Shown: positions 16,217 to 23,966, counted from the first letter of the stretch. The stretch: DNA of 64,000 nucleotides from Amycolatopsis acididurans (GCF_012328925.1 NZ_JAAXLS010000006.1:1-64000); one strand, 5' to 3'. The notes: a model not told the origin generated them from the sequence alone. A program made the numbers and translations.

Positions 16217-17434
16217 ATGTTCACGTTGTATGACGAGTTCGCCGGGTTCGGCGGCAGCTCCCAGGGTGCGGCTGCTGTGCCGGGGGTGGAGCTGATGCTG
16301 GCGGCCAACCACAACCCGCTGGCGGTCGAGGTGCACGGGATGAACTTCCCCGACGCCGACCACTACTGCGGCGACATCGCCAAGGCCGACATCGCCAGCT
16401 TTCCGCGCGCGGACCTGTTCTGGGCCTCCCCGTCGTGTCCACCGTGGACCGACGCCCGCGGCGTACGCCGGGACTTCGACCGCTCCACGCAGGGCGTGTT
16501 GTTCGACCCCGCCCGGGGTGCGGTGGCGACGGATCCGAAGGTGGCGCGGGCGCGGGCGTTGATGGAGGAGATCCCGCGCTATCTGCAGGCGATGCACCGC
16601 AAGGGCCGCCCGGTGTTGGCCGGGGTGGTGGAGAACGTGGTGCAGGTCCGCAAGTGGGACGAGTTCGGACGGCGGCGGCGCGAGATCGAATCCCACGGCT
16701 ACCGCGCCCGCCTGGTCGCACTCAATTCCATGCACGTCACCGGGCCGGCGACCGGACGCGTGGCACAGTCGAGGGACCGGTTTTACATGCCATTCTGGCT
16801 GGCCGAGCTGGGCCGCGACCCGGATTGGGACAAGTGGCTGCGCCCCAAGGCGTACTGCGGCCACTGCGAGCAGGTGGTGGACGCGCTGCAGGTGTTCAAA
16901 AAGACCGGTGTCGACATGGGCAAGTACGGGCCGACGACCGGGCAGTACGTCTACCGCTGCCCGAACCGAACCTGCCGCCACCAGCTGGTCGAGCCCGAGG
17001 TGCTGCCGGCCTCCACGGTGGCGGACTGGAGCCTGCCGCCCGGGCAGAGGATCGGGGAACGCGTCGACGCGCAGGGCCGGCCGGACCCGCTGGCCGAGGC
17101 GACCCTGGCGCGCATCGAGGCCGGACTCGTTCGCACCCTGACCACCGCCGGCCACCAGTCCCTCGTCGGCTGGCCGACCGGACGGGCCGTGGTCGAGCGA
17201 TGCACATTCGGCATGCTCGCCACCCACGAAATCGCCGCCGGAATGGGCTTCGCCTCCGACTACCAGGTCAAAGGCTCCAAACGCGATCAGGTCCGCGGCT
17301 ACGGCAACGCGGTCACCCCACCCGCCGCCGAAGTCTTGATGTCCGCACTCGTCGAAGCGGTCAGCGGCGAGGATCTCGCGCCTGCACCGATCGCCGCAAC
17401 ACTCAGCCAACCCAATGAGAGGACATCGGTCTAA
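16217..17434 (+). CDS. C5-cytosine DNA methyltransferase with zinc-ribbon insert
   Basis: Motif I reads DEFAGFGGSSQG (SAM binding), the catalytic loop IV reads SPSCPPWTDARG with the nucleophilic Cys at about 74, motif VI is VVENVVQV, motif VIII is QSRDRFYM and motif X is GYGNAVTPPAAEVL. All are in the usual order in 405 residues, so the enzyme looks intact. The catalytic motif is PSCPP rather than the common PPCQ. Between motifs VIII and X the target-recognition region contains two CxxC pairs (YCGHC about 217; CPNRTC about 253), forming a probable zinc ribbon. No cognate endonuclease is adjacent, so it is best viewed as an orphan methyltransferase that may shield the element from host restriction during transfer. 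Its stop overlaps the integrase start. Confidence 0.85.
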   Translation: MFTLYDEFAGFGGSSQGAAAVPGVELMLAANHNPLAVEVHGMNFPDADHYCGDIAKADIASFPRADLFWASPSCPPWTDARGVRRDFDRSTQGVLFDPARGAVATDPKVARARALMEEIPRYLQAMHRKGRPVLAGVVENVVQVRKWDEFGRRRREIESHGYRARLVALNSMHVTGPATGRVAQSRDRFYMPFWLAELGRDPDWDKWLRPKAYCGHCEQVVDALQVFKKTGVDMGKYGPTTGQYVYRCPNRTCRHQLVEPEVLPASTVADWSLPPGQRIGERVDAQGRPDPLAEATLARIEAGLVRTLTTAGHQSLVGWPTGRAVVERCTFGMLATHEIAAGMGFASDYQVKGSKRDQVRGYGNAVTPPAAEVLMSALVEAVSGEDLAPAPIAATLSQPNERTSV

Positions 17435-18639
17435 TGCCTCGCCGAACCTCAGACCGCGCACAGCCTCCGCTCGGCGTGAACGTTCGTGGTCACATCGAGG
17501 AGATGCCAGGGCGGCGTGCGCCGTTTCGGGCACGGGTGCACTGGTACGACCCGGAGACGGGCGAACGTCGACGGCTGTCGACGAGCCACGAGACGGAAGA
17601 GGCAGCCGCCAACTGGGTTACCAGGATGCAACAGGCGGCGGCTGGCGGCCTCGATCTGGCTGCGGCGACGATGACGCTGCGCGAGTACGGCGAGCTGAAC
17701 ATGCAGCTGGCGCTCCGCGGTCTGGAACTGAAGACGACTGATCCCTACCTCGGCGGATGGAAGCTGCGCGTGGTGCCCGCCCTCGGGCACGTGCCGGTGC
17801 GGATGATCACCTATGGGGCCGTCGACCGTGCGGTCGAGGGCTGGATAGCCGACGGGTGTAGCAGGTCGGTAGTCAAGAACAGCCTTGCCGTCCTCGTACG
17901 CGTCATGGAGCAAGCGGTGCGTGACGGCATTATCGACCGCAACCCAGCCCGCATTACTGGCTGGCAGCGTCAGTACCAGCAGGTTCAGGACGAACTCGAT
18001 GACCCACGCGCCCTCGCGTTGCCGGACTGGAATGCGCTCGTGAAGCTCGCAGACGCCCTGGTTGCGCGGTCCGCCGGCCAAGAGCGCATCTGGCGCGAAG
18101 TGGTCATGTTCGCGGCATGCACTGGCGCTCGAATTGGCGAGGTGTCCGGTTGCCGCGTGGGCGACGTGGACACCAAGGAATGGACCTGGACCGTGCGGCG
18201 CCAGACGACGCCGGCCCCAGGGGGCCTGATAGATAAGGGGACAAAGGGCAAGCGCGCTCGCGTGGTCCCGCTGATCGTGGAGATTCGTGACCTGGTCGAG
18301 CGCCGGATCGCCGAGACCGACGGGACCCGCGACGCGAGGCTGTTCACCGGCCCCCGCGGTGGCCGCATCACGACCGCCGTCCTGCGTGACGCTACCTACT
18401 GGGACGAGGTAGTGACCAAGCTCGGCTACGACCACCTACGTCGGCACGACCTGCGCCATACCGCCCTGACCTGGCTCGCCGACGCCGGTGTGCCCGTCCA
18501 TCACCTGCAGAAGATCGCGGGTCATGGCTCGATCACGACCACGCAACGCTACCTCCACCCAGACCGCCGGTCCGTGGCGACAGCGGGTGAGTTGCTGTCG
18601 AAACACTTGTCCGTCCCGCAGGGCCTACGCGCGGTGTAG
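17434..18639 (+). CDS. Tyrosine site-specific integrase
   Basis: The 401-residue protein has an N-terminal arm-binding domain (about 15-60), a SAM-like core-binding domain (about 70-180) and a catalytic domain with all active residues: Arg in TGARIGEV (about 227), Lys in KGTKGKR (about 268), HDLRH (about 336), GHGS (about 361) and the nucleophile Tyr in TTQRYLH (about 370). It recombines attP with a chromosomal attB and, with an excisionase, reverses this. It overlaps the methyltransferase stop by three bases. The nearest tRNA gene, tRNA-Pro(GGG), is 2.4 kb downstream and is the likely target, with three cargo genes in between. Both features are typical of actinobacterial integrative elements. 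Confidence 0.9.
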   Translation: MPRRTSDRAQPPLGVNVRGHIEEMPGRRAPFRARVHWYDPETGERRRLSTSHETEEAAANWVTRMQQAAAGGLDLAAATMTLREYGELNMQLALRGLELKTTDPYLGGWKLRVVPALGHVPVRMITYGAVDRAVEGWIADGCSRSVVKNSLAVLVRVMEQAVRDGIIDRNPARITGWQRQYQQVQDELDDPRALALPDWNALVKLADALVARSAGQERIWREVVMFAACTGARIGEVSGCRVGDVDTKEWTWTVRRQTTPAPGGLIDKGTKGKRARVVPLIVEIRDLVERRIAETDGTRDARLFTGPRGGRITTAVLRDATYWDEVVTKLGYDHLRRHDLRHTALTWLADAGVPVHHLQKIAGHGSITTTQRYLHPDRRSVATAGELLSKHLSVPQGLRAV

Positions 18640-18769
18640 CGCATGCCGTTGCTGAGCCTGCCGCTGTTGCGGCCTTAGGAACGTGCGGGGCCTGCCAACC
18701 TTCGCTTCGAGAATTGCAGTTGCAAACGCAGGCTGAAACTCGTTACGTAGGACATTGTAATTGTCGAAT

Positions 18770-19204
18770 ATGAATTCGGCTGTTGCGTCGGTGCTGCTCT
18801 TCTACAGGTCGGGCTCGCGTCGAGACGTAGGTCGACTCGTGACATCAGAGTGGGCGCGCCGTGCAGGTCCTATCAAGTCAGTCATTCACGCACCCCGGTC
18901 GCGGTTTCTCATTCAAGCCTACCCGAGTTGGTACGAAGTCCAGCAGATGTCCATACGCTATTGCGTGTACTCCAACGATCGGCGGCTACCCGAGACCTGG
19001 ACATTCTCACTGATCATGTTGCGCAGAGGCGACAAAGTGCGCCCTGGTCCCGTTGCTATATGTCGGCATGTCGAATCCCGACATGAGCCTCAGAACTTAA
19101 CGATTTACGGCATTTGGATGCGTCACTTGTACAGTAACGACGCCGACGGGAGAAACGACTCAGGAGTGACCACAAAAACCTTCGTGATCGTGAGGTTGCC
19201 GTGA
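18770..19204 (+). CDS. Unknown cargo protein, first gene of a three-gene cassette
   Basis: No family is recognised for this 144-residue protein (TTG 18761 is an alternative start). The sequence is basic with several aromatic-rich strand segments (FLIQAYPSWYEV, TIYGIWMRHLY) and no membrane helix. Support for coding comes from its TGA overlapping the GTG of the next gene (GTGA, 19201-19204) and a continuous shift to lower GC with A/T-ending codons that covers all three genes. No clear Shine-Dalgarno site precedes either start. It lies between the integrase and the tRNA-Pro boundary, a usual place for cargo such as defence or toxin genes. Function is not inferred. Confidence 0.5.
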   Translation: MNSAVASVLLFYRSGSRRDVGRLVTSEWARRAGPIKSVIHAPRSRFLIQAYPSWYEVQQMSIRYCVYSNDRRLPETWTFSLIMLRRGDKVRPGPVAICRHVESRHEPQNLTIYGIWMRHLYSNDADGRNDSGVTTKTFVIVRLP

Positions 19205-20271
19205 CTGAGAAAACGATCAAAGTTCTGACGAGCGATCTACTTGGAGTCTGCACTTCGTTGAAAAATCTTGCGATTCCTAGTGACTTGGAAACAGAGACAC
19301 GTGCGGAGCAGAGACGTACGCTGTACATGAACGGTATCGTCAACGTCCTTGGTGCAATGGTATTAAGCGATAAGGTGGGGCCGGGCGAGGTATTCAAACA
19401 AATCCTAAGTCAGCCGGGTGGGACATACGGTCAGGAGTCGCTGCTACTGAGTATGCTGACGCATCCCTATACCGGGCACTACTTCACGTCGTGGCACACG
19501 GCATGGTTTGAAATGTTCGGAAACAATATCGTCAGCGATAGCGGAGCATTTGTTTACAACTTCGCCGACGGCGACAAAGCTGGAGAAGCTTGCGTGCTAT
19601 CGCCTGCGGCTGCAAAGAGTTTGTTTCCCGGAGGAAGAAATGCAAGCATAATACCGGACGATACTGGCCTTGACCCCACTGGTGGGATCTACGAAAAGCT
19701 GCGGACTATCGCGGAATTTGAGATAAAGCCTGCTGCGGCCGAAGGCCTCGCGGCGCAAAAAGTTGAGCAGTTGACGGACTCATCGGCGGTGCTTCGTACC
19801 GTATTTGGTACCGTATTGGGACATGAGAACGGCTATTCTCCTGAGTACGTTAACGTCTTCGGGTATCCTTTCGCGACTCCTGGCGAATGGAGCGGAACGA
19901 CATGGATCAAGGCTCTCAAAGTTCTTACGGCTACCTATCCCGTAGTCGTTGCAGCGATAGCGTTGACGTCGGCCGCCATGATAACGGTACCTTTGGTGGT
20001 TACGTTTGCGGTGGCCGAAACCAATCTTGTGGTGGCCAATGCTGAGTTCTTCCAAAGTGCGATTAGTGACGGCACAAAGATCTATTCACAACAGGTTAAT
20101 AGCACCGCGGTCGACGGCTTGCCCGCTGAATCTGAAACAGTCGGAATGGACGAGGCGATTGATGGGGAAATTATCGTAGATGGCGACCGCGTTCAAATAT
20201 ACATCCAAGGCACAAATGTGCTCGATAAAAAGCTGAGTGAGATGGAAACGGTTGAGGAAAATGAGAAGTAG
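19201..20271 (+). CDS. Unknown cargo protein with C-terminal membrane segment
   Basis: The 356-residue protein has a soluble N-terminal region of about 235 residues without recognised motifs, then a long hydrophobic stretch (about 242-272, YPVVVAAIALTSAAMITVPL and onward) able to form one long or two short membrane helices, and a charged, acidic C-terminal tail of about 70 residues. GTG 19201 overlaps the stop of the upstream gene, so expression is probably coupled. Base composition is markedly lower in GC than the flanking integrase and chromosome. Architecture with a large soluble domain and late membrane hairpin is compatible with a membrane-acting effector, but no homologous family is recognised and this remains open. 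Confidence 0.6.
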   Translation: MTEKTIKVLTSDLLGVCTSLKNLAIPSDLETETRAEQRRTLYMNGIVNVLGAMVLSDKVGPGEVFKQILSQPGGTYGQESLLLSMLTHPYTGHYFTSWHTAWFEMFGNNIVSDSGAFVYNFADGDKAGEACVLSPAAAKSLFPGGRNASIIPDDTGLDPTGGIYEKLRTIAEFEIKPAAAEGLAAQKVEQLTDSSAVLRTVFGTVLGHENGYSPEYVNVFGYPFATPGEWSGTTWIKALKVLTATYPVVVAAIALTSAAMITVPLVVTFAVAETNLVVANAEFFQSAISDGTKIYSQQVNSTAVDGLPAESETVGMDEAIDGEIIVDGDRVQIYIQGTNVLDKKLSEMETVEENEK

Positions 20272-20279
20272 GGCTTACG

Positions 20280-20516
20280 GTGACGGTTGAGATGTCGAAC
20301 GTAACTATTGTGTCCAACGATGATGGCAGCGAAACCTCGGCTATTCTAGATGAAATCCCACGGGTAGGAGACGAGCTAGCAATCTCAACGTCTGACATAT
20401 CCGGGGGTGCTACAAATTTGCTGATCGTAAGGCGGGTTGTATTTAATTTGCACGGCACGCTCAATCTAACGACGACCGGAATTGTTCTCCATGTCGAAAA
20501 GTCCAACAACCAATAA
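20280..20516 (+). CDS. Small strand-rich cargo protein
   Basis: The 78-residue protein (GTG 20280; ATG 20292 is an alternative) is predicted to be mainly beta strand, with alternating hydrophobic residues (NVTIVSNDD, NLLIVRRVVFNLHGTLNL) and no cysteine or membrane helix. It follows the membrane-segment protein by 8 bp on the same strand and shares its low GC, completing a three-gene cassette. A partner, immunity or antitoxin-like role would fit its size and order, but nothing in the sequence demonstrates it. Confidence 0.45.
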   Translation: MTVEMSNVTIVSNDDGSETSAILDEIPRVGDELAISTSDISGGATNLLIVRRVVFNLHGTLNLTTTGIVLHVEKSNNQ

Positions 20517-21034
20517 CCGGCTGCGTATCAGCGCGCTATCGCATAGCCCCCGGCGTGGTGCCTGCTGTTTCTGTCACGCGTCGGCCACGCCGCGTGCGAC
20601 TTGTCGGACGCGCCCGCACGTGACCCGAGTGGGCGGGCATGGCAGCGTCTCTGGAATTTGACAGCCAGAAAGCCAATCGACGCCCCGGCTGCGTCGACAC
20701 ACTGGCCCTGGCTGTGGAGTTTGCGGGAGCTCGACAGGCTAAGCGGCTGGCAGGGGGATTGGTCCTTTGCTTTACTGCGGGTGGCTGCGTGGTCTGGACT
20801 GTTGCCGAGCTGCGGCTGCGTACCCCGGCCAGCTGGGATACGCAGCCGTGCGGCGTTTCGCCTTCAACGAGCGCGTACCCTCAACGTGGCAACGTGACCC
20901 TGCATGGCCAAGGCCGGGACCCACAACTGACCCACAAGCGCAAACTGCGGACCCGTGGCAGGTCGATCTTGCCCGCGCGCACAAGGCCCCCCTGACCTGG
21001 GCTTTCGCCCGGATCGGGTGCCTTCGAGTGACCG
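20517..21034. other. Gap between cargo cassette and tRNA-Pro, no gene supported
   Basis: These 518 bases return to high GC. Short open frames exist on both strands but none has a ribosome binding site, coherent codon bias or a recognisable product. The region probably carries the element's right-end sequences, including integrase arm-binding sites next to the tRNA. No clear direct-repeat array is visible. Confidence 0.4.
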
Positions 21035-21080
21035 TCGGGATGACAGGATTTGAACCTGCGACCCCCTGACCCCCAGTCAG
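21035..21080. other. Inferred right attachment site in the tRNA-Pro 3' half
   Basis: Actinobacterial elements with tyrosine integrases usually recombine within the 3' half of a tRNA gene, from the anticodon loop to the end. That part of tRNA-Pro lies at about 21035-21080 and borders the element. The second copy of this sequence, which would mark the left end, is not found anywhere from 1 to 21034, so the exact core is not defined. The assignment rests on position and precedent. Confidence 0.4.
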
Positions 21081-21108
21081 GTGCGCTACCAAGCTGCGCC
21101 ACATCCCG
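21035..21108 (-). tRNA. tRNA-Pro (anticodon GGG)
   Basis: Read on the minus strand the 74-base gene folds as a complete cloverleaf. The acceptor stem pairs CGGGATG (5') with CATCCCG (3'), the D arm contains GCGCAGCTTGGTAGCGC, the anticodon arm is CTGAC-TGGGGGT-GTCAG-like with GGG at the centre, and the T arm contains GGTTCAAATCC. The discriminator base is A. CCA is not encoded. Its 3' end faces the mobile element, the standard arrangement when an integrase uses the 3' part of a tRNA gene as attachment site and restores the gene. Confidence 0.95.
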
Positions 21109-21173
21109 GCCGTCGCCGTGGCGACTTGTCAGAGCTTATCCGGTCCCGGAACCCGCCCTGCAGTCAGGGGGAC

Positions 21174-22066
21174 CTAGTTGCCTCGGGTGAGGCCTTGGGC
21201 TGCCGCGCCGCGGCCCAGGACCACCCTGTCCGTGCGGGTTGCGGCGGCGGAGCCTGCGGCGGCCACCTTCAGGCGGATCGGCGGGCCGAGGTCGATCACG
21301 GTGGGCACGTATTCCGGGCGGTCGACGGTCCAGCCGGCGCCCGAGCGCGTGAAGTGGAACCGGGCGACGCACCTTCCTCCGTCGTGCCTCGCGGCTCCGA
21401 GTGCCGCGCCAGCTGGTTCCCGAGCCCGTAGGCGGCCCACTTGCCGTTGATCTTCTCGAACGGCTGCACCACGTGCGCATGGTGCCCGATGACCAGGTCC
21501 ACCGCCGGGTCGCCGAGCACCTTCGTGGCGATGCGGCGCTGCTCCGGCGTCGGCGTCTGCTGGTATTCCGTCCCCCAGTGCAGGCTCGCCACCACCACCT
21601 GCGCCCCCGCGGCACGGGCCGCGCGTGCCGCAGCCAGAACCGCGTCGGCATCCAGCGTGTTCGCCAGCCAGGGCTTGTCCGCGGGGAACTTCCGGCCGTT
21701 GAAGCCGAATGTGAAGGACACGTGCCCCACCTTCACGCCTTTCATGTCCAGCGCGAGCGGCTTCCGCGGCCGAGCGGCCGGAGCGGGTGTGCTTCACGCC
21801 CGCCGCGTCCAGGGTGTCCAGCGTACTGGTGACTCCGTCCACGCCCTGGTCGAGCGTGTTATTGGACGCCGTCGAGCAGTCGTCGTACCCGATCGTGGCC
21901 AGGTGGGCCGCGATCTCGGGCGGGGCGCTGAAGTCCGGGTAGCCCCGGAACGGCCCCGCGTGAAGCTCGGATCACCGGGAGGTGTCGCGGGCGGGGAAAC
22001 CGGCGCTGTGCACCCCGTGACCAGGGCCAACGCGCAGTAACCGGCGAGCAGCAGGCGCACACGCAT
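21174..22066 (-). pseudogene. capA-like lipoprotein pseudogene
   Basis: Pieces of a CapA (PGA_cap, metallophosphatase-fold) protein are spread over different frames. The N-terminus is a lipoprotein signal with lipobox LVTGC. The frame then jumps to RGYPDFSAPPEIAAHLATIGYDDCSTASNN, with about 50-60 family residues including the first catalytic motif missing near 21960. It shifts again near 21765 (to MKGVKVGHVSFTFGFNG and VDLVIGHHAHVVQPFE) and once more near 21365 (to the C-terminal VARFHFTRSGAGW). One deletion and two frameshifts make function very unlikely. CapA-type proteins act in envelope polymer synthesis or peptidoglycan-related hydrolysis. The gene lies directly on the chromosomal side of the tRNA. 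Confidence 0.8.
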
Positions 22067-22131
22067 GGGCGACATCCTGCCGGCGGCGCTTGCGTTAACA
22101 TCACCGAGGCCAGCGACCGAGGGAGCCTTCG

Positions 22132-22455
22132 ATGATCTTCATTACCGCCAAGTTCCAGGTGAAGCCCGAGCACGCGGACAACTGGCCCGAGATCAGCCGC
22201 GCGTTCACCGAGGCCACCCGCGCCGAGGCCGGCTGCCTGTGGTTCGACTGGTCCCGCAGCCTGGACGACCCCAACGAATACGTCCTGGTCGAGGCCTTCC
22301 GCGACGACGACGCCGGTGTCGCGCACGTCTCGTCGGACCACTTCAAGGCCGCCCAGCAGCAGCTGCCGCCCTACCTCGCCCGCACCCCGCGCATCGTCAA
22401 CACCAAGCTCGAGCAGGACGACTGGTCCCTGCTCGGTGAGATGGCCGTCGACTGA
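22132..22455 (+). CDS. Antibiotic biosynthesis monooxygenase (ABM) family protein
   Basis: The 107-residue protein is a single ABM-type ferredoxin-like dimer fold: ITAKFQVKPEHADNWPEI, then the EAGCLWFDWSRSLDDPNEYVLVEAFRD block and a helix with HVSSDHFKAAQQQLPPYL. Members act as quinol monooxygenases (YgiN) or cofactor-free oxygenases; substrate cannot be predicted. Family residues around the CLWF-E-W strand-helix junction are kept. It is divergent from the decayed capA gene and convergent with the PspC-domain gene, whose stop abuts it (22455/22456). It is a free-standing gene, probably with a detoxification role; certainty about the fold is high. Confidence 0.8.
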   Translation: MIFITAKFQVKPEHADNWPEISRAFTEATRAEAGCLWFDWSRSLDDPNEYVLVEAFRDDDAGVAHVSSDHFKAAQQQLPPYLARTPRIVNTKLEQDDWSLLGEMAVD

Positions 22456-22647
22456 CTACCTGCGCTCCGGCATCACGATCCACAGCACCAGGTAGATCAG
22501 GAACTGCGGCCCCGGCAGCAGACACGACACCACGAACAGCAGCCGCATCGTGTTCGGCTGCCAGCCCACGTACTCGGCCAGGCCGGCGCACACCCCGGCG
22601 ATCACTCGGTCGTCCCGTGAACGGGCCAGCGTCTTCGTCGTCGTCAT
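22456..22647 (-). CDS. PspC-domain membrane protein
   Basis: The 63-residue protein is a stand-alone PspC domain: LARSRDDRVIAGVCAGLAEY followed by the hydrophobic helix LLFVVSCLLPGPQFLIYLVLW and the MPER ending. PspC proteins sense envelope stress in enterobacteria; in actinobacteria short PspC proteins are common and of unclear partner. ATG 22647 was preferred over a start seven codons upstream because the family begins at this position. The gene's stop touches the stop of the convergent ABM gene, and no regulator is adjacent. Confidence 0.8.
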   Translation of the reverse strand: MTTTKTLARSRDDRVIAGVCAGLAEYVGWQPNTMRLLFVVSCLLPGPQFLIYLVLWIVMPERR

Positions 22648-22719
22648 GACTCCACGATGCCGCAGCATGCGCCGTCCGGCATCAGGGAACCGACCCTGAA
22701 ATTCACCGGTATTCCGCCT

Positions 22720-22748
22720 CCCCTTCGCCCGTCGCTCGGGCGAAGGGG
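22720..22748. terminator. Strong hairpin between divergent genes
   Basis: CCCCTTCGCCCG (22720-22731) and CGGGCGAAGGGG (22737-22748) are perfect 12-bp complements around a 5-base loop. A T run is absent, as is usual in actinobacteria. It lies between the divergent pspC and chitinase promoters rather than after a gene, so it may insulate the two units or lie in a leader. Confidence 0.5.
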
Positions 22749-22780
22749 ACTTTCCGGGCGGCGGGACAGTACGAAAGTAT

Positions 22781-22823
22781 TGGTCTAGGCCAAATCCTTG
22801 ACGGTTACTAATGGTCTAGTCCA
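22781..22823 (+). promoter_or_regulatory. Paired DasR-type sites in the chitinase promoter
   Basis: Two 12-bp direct repeats, TGGTCTAGGCCA (22781-22792) and TGGTCTAGTCCA (22812-22823), start 31 bp apart and flank a TTGACG -35-like box (22798-22803). Both match the dre consensus TGGTCTAGACCA bound by DasR, the N-acetylglucosamine-responsive GntR repressor of Streptomyces, and paired repeats of this kind are typical of actinobacterial chitinase promoters. The gene downstream encodes a chitinase-type enzyme, so chitin-linked control is well supported. Confidence 0.8.
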
Positions 22824-22864
22824 CATTGGGATCCGGCGCAGTTCCCTTCCCCCAAGGAGGACAA

Positions 22865-23851
22865 GTGCATCGCCGGACCATCGCCTCCCTCATCGCCACG
22901 GCCACGATCGTCGCCGGTACCGCCATCGCCTCGGCCCCTTTGGCGAGCGCCGCGACACTGAGCGACAAGTGGTACGCCTCGGCTCCCTATCTGATGCCCC
23001 TGAGCAACAATCCGCCCGACCCGGTGTCCGTCATGACGGCGACCGGCCAGAAGGCGTTCCAGCTCGCCTTCATTCTCGCGCCCAGCAGCGGCGGCTGTAG
23101 TCCCACCTGGGACGGCACGTCCGCGGTCTCCTCCGACACCGCCGTCGCCGGCGTGATCGACAAGATCCGTGGCGCGGGCGGCGACGTCTCGGTGTCCGTC
23201 GGCGGCTACGGCGGCACGAAGCTCGGGCAGACCTGCTCGTCGCCGGACACCACCGCCGCCGCCTATCAGCAGGTCATCGACAAGTACGGCCTCAAGGCGA
23301 TCGACTTCGACCTCGAGGAACCGGAATACGAGAACGATGCCGCGATGAACAACGAACTCGGCGCGGCGCAGATCCTGCAACGTGACAACCCGGGCCTGTT
23401 CGTCTCGGTGACCATGCCCGGCACCGCCGCGGGCACCGGCTGGTTCGGAACCCTGTTGCTGGACAAGGCGAAATCCCTCGGCTTCACCCCGGACAACTTC
23501 TCCATCATGCCCTTCGACGGTGGCTTCAACGGCGCGGCGAGCCAGACCTCGGCACTGGAGGCATTCCACTCGCTGCTGATGAACCACCTCGGCTGGGACA
23601 GCGCGACCGCGTACGCGCGCGAGGGTTTCTCCGGTATGAACGGCAAATCCGACGCCGCCGAGTACTTCTACCAGTCGGACTTCCAGACCGTGCTCGACTA
23701 CGCACTCGCCCACAACCTCGGCCGGTTCACGTTCTGGTCGGTCAACCGCGACCGAGCCTGCGGCACCTCGGCCGACAACGGAATCTGCAGCAACGTCACG
23801 CAGAACGACTGGGACTTCACGAAGTTCACCGCGAAGTTCGGCGGTGCGTGA
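22865..23851 (+). CDS. Secreted GH18 chitinase-type glycosidase
   Basis: The 328-residue protein has a Sec signal peptide (about 1-29, ending PLASA before ATLSDKW) and a single GH18 TIM barrel. The signature LKAIDFDLEE gives the DxxDxDxE-type acid/base (about 145-150), preceded by the strand DVSVSVGGYGG and followed by FDGGFNGAA and the C-terminal FTFWSVNRDR. It lacks a visible carbohydrate-binding module. The enzyme should hydrolyse chitin or chitosan outside the cell. GTG 22865 follows AAGGAGG at four bases, making the start secure. Two DasR-type sites lie in the promoter, linking it to N-acetylglucosamine metabolism. A GH64 gene follows on the same strand. Confidence 0.85.
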   Translation: MHRRTIASLIATATIVAGTAIASAPLASAATLSDKWYASAPYLMPLSNNPPDPVSVMTATGQKAFQLAFILAPSSGGCSPTWDGTSAVSSDTAVAGVIDKIRGAGGDVSVSVGGYGGTKLGQTCSSPDTTAAAYQQVIDKYGLKAIDFDLEEPEYENDAAMNNELGAAQILQRDNPGLFVSVTMPGTAAGTGWFGTLLLDKAKSLGFTPDNFSIMPFDGGFNGAASQTSALEAFHSLLMNHLGWDSATAYAREGFSGMNGKSDAAEYFYQSDFQTVLDYALAHNLGRFTFWSVNRDRACGTSADNGICSNVTQNDWDFTKFTAKFGGA

Positions 23852-23862
23852 GCGGGCTCAAG

Positions 23863-23874
23863 TGGTCTGGACCG
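23863..23874 (+). promoter_or_regulatory. Third DasR-like site before the GH64 gene
   Basis: TGGTCTGGACCG lies just after the chitinase stop and about 100 bp before the GH64 start. It differs from the dre consensus at two of 12 positions. It could place the glucanase under the same control, or lie within a remnant reading frame by chance. Support is weaker than for the paired sites upstream. Confidence 0.4.
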
Positions 23875-23966
23875 ACCGCGTCCACGGCAAGGCTGTCAGC
23901 ACATACGACGTGTTCGAAGTGGACTTCCAAACCAGGACGTTCGCCAGTTTCTGAGAAGGGAGATCC

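Noticed and set aside
15356..17533. Very long minus-strand frame opposite the methyltransferase
   Set aside because: It is the antisense of a clearly coding gene with all catalytic motifs. The product is low-complexity and Arg/His-rich.
20601..20995. Short open frames between the cargo cassette and tRNA-Pro
   Set aside because: There is no ribosome binding site, no codon bias and no similarity. Open frames of this size are common by chance in such GC-rich DNA.
1..21034. Search for a left att copy of the tRNA-Pro 3' half
   Set aside because: No matching stretch of the anticodon-to-3'-end sequence was seen, so no left boundary is annotated.
23853..23954. Possible remnant frame ending in VSTYDVFEVDFQTRTFASF
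   Set aside because: It looks protein-like and could be the tail of a lost gene between the GH18 and GH64 genes, but it is only about 34 codons without a start or a recognised family.
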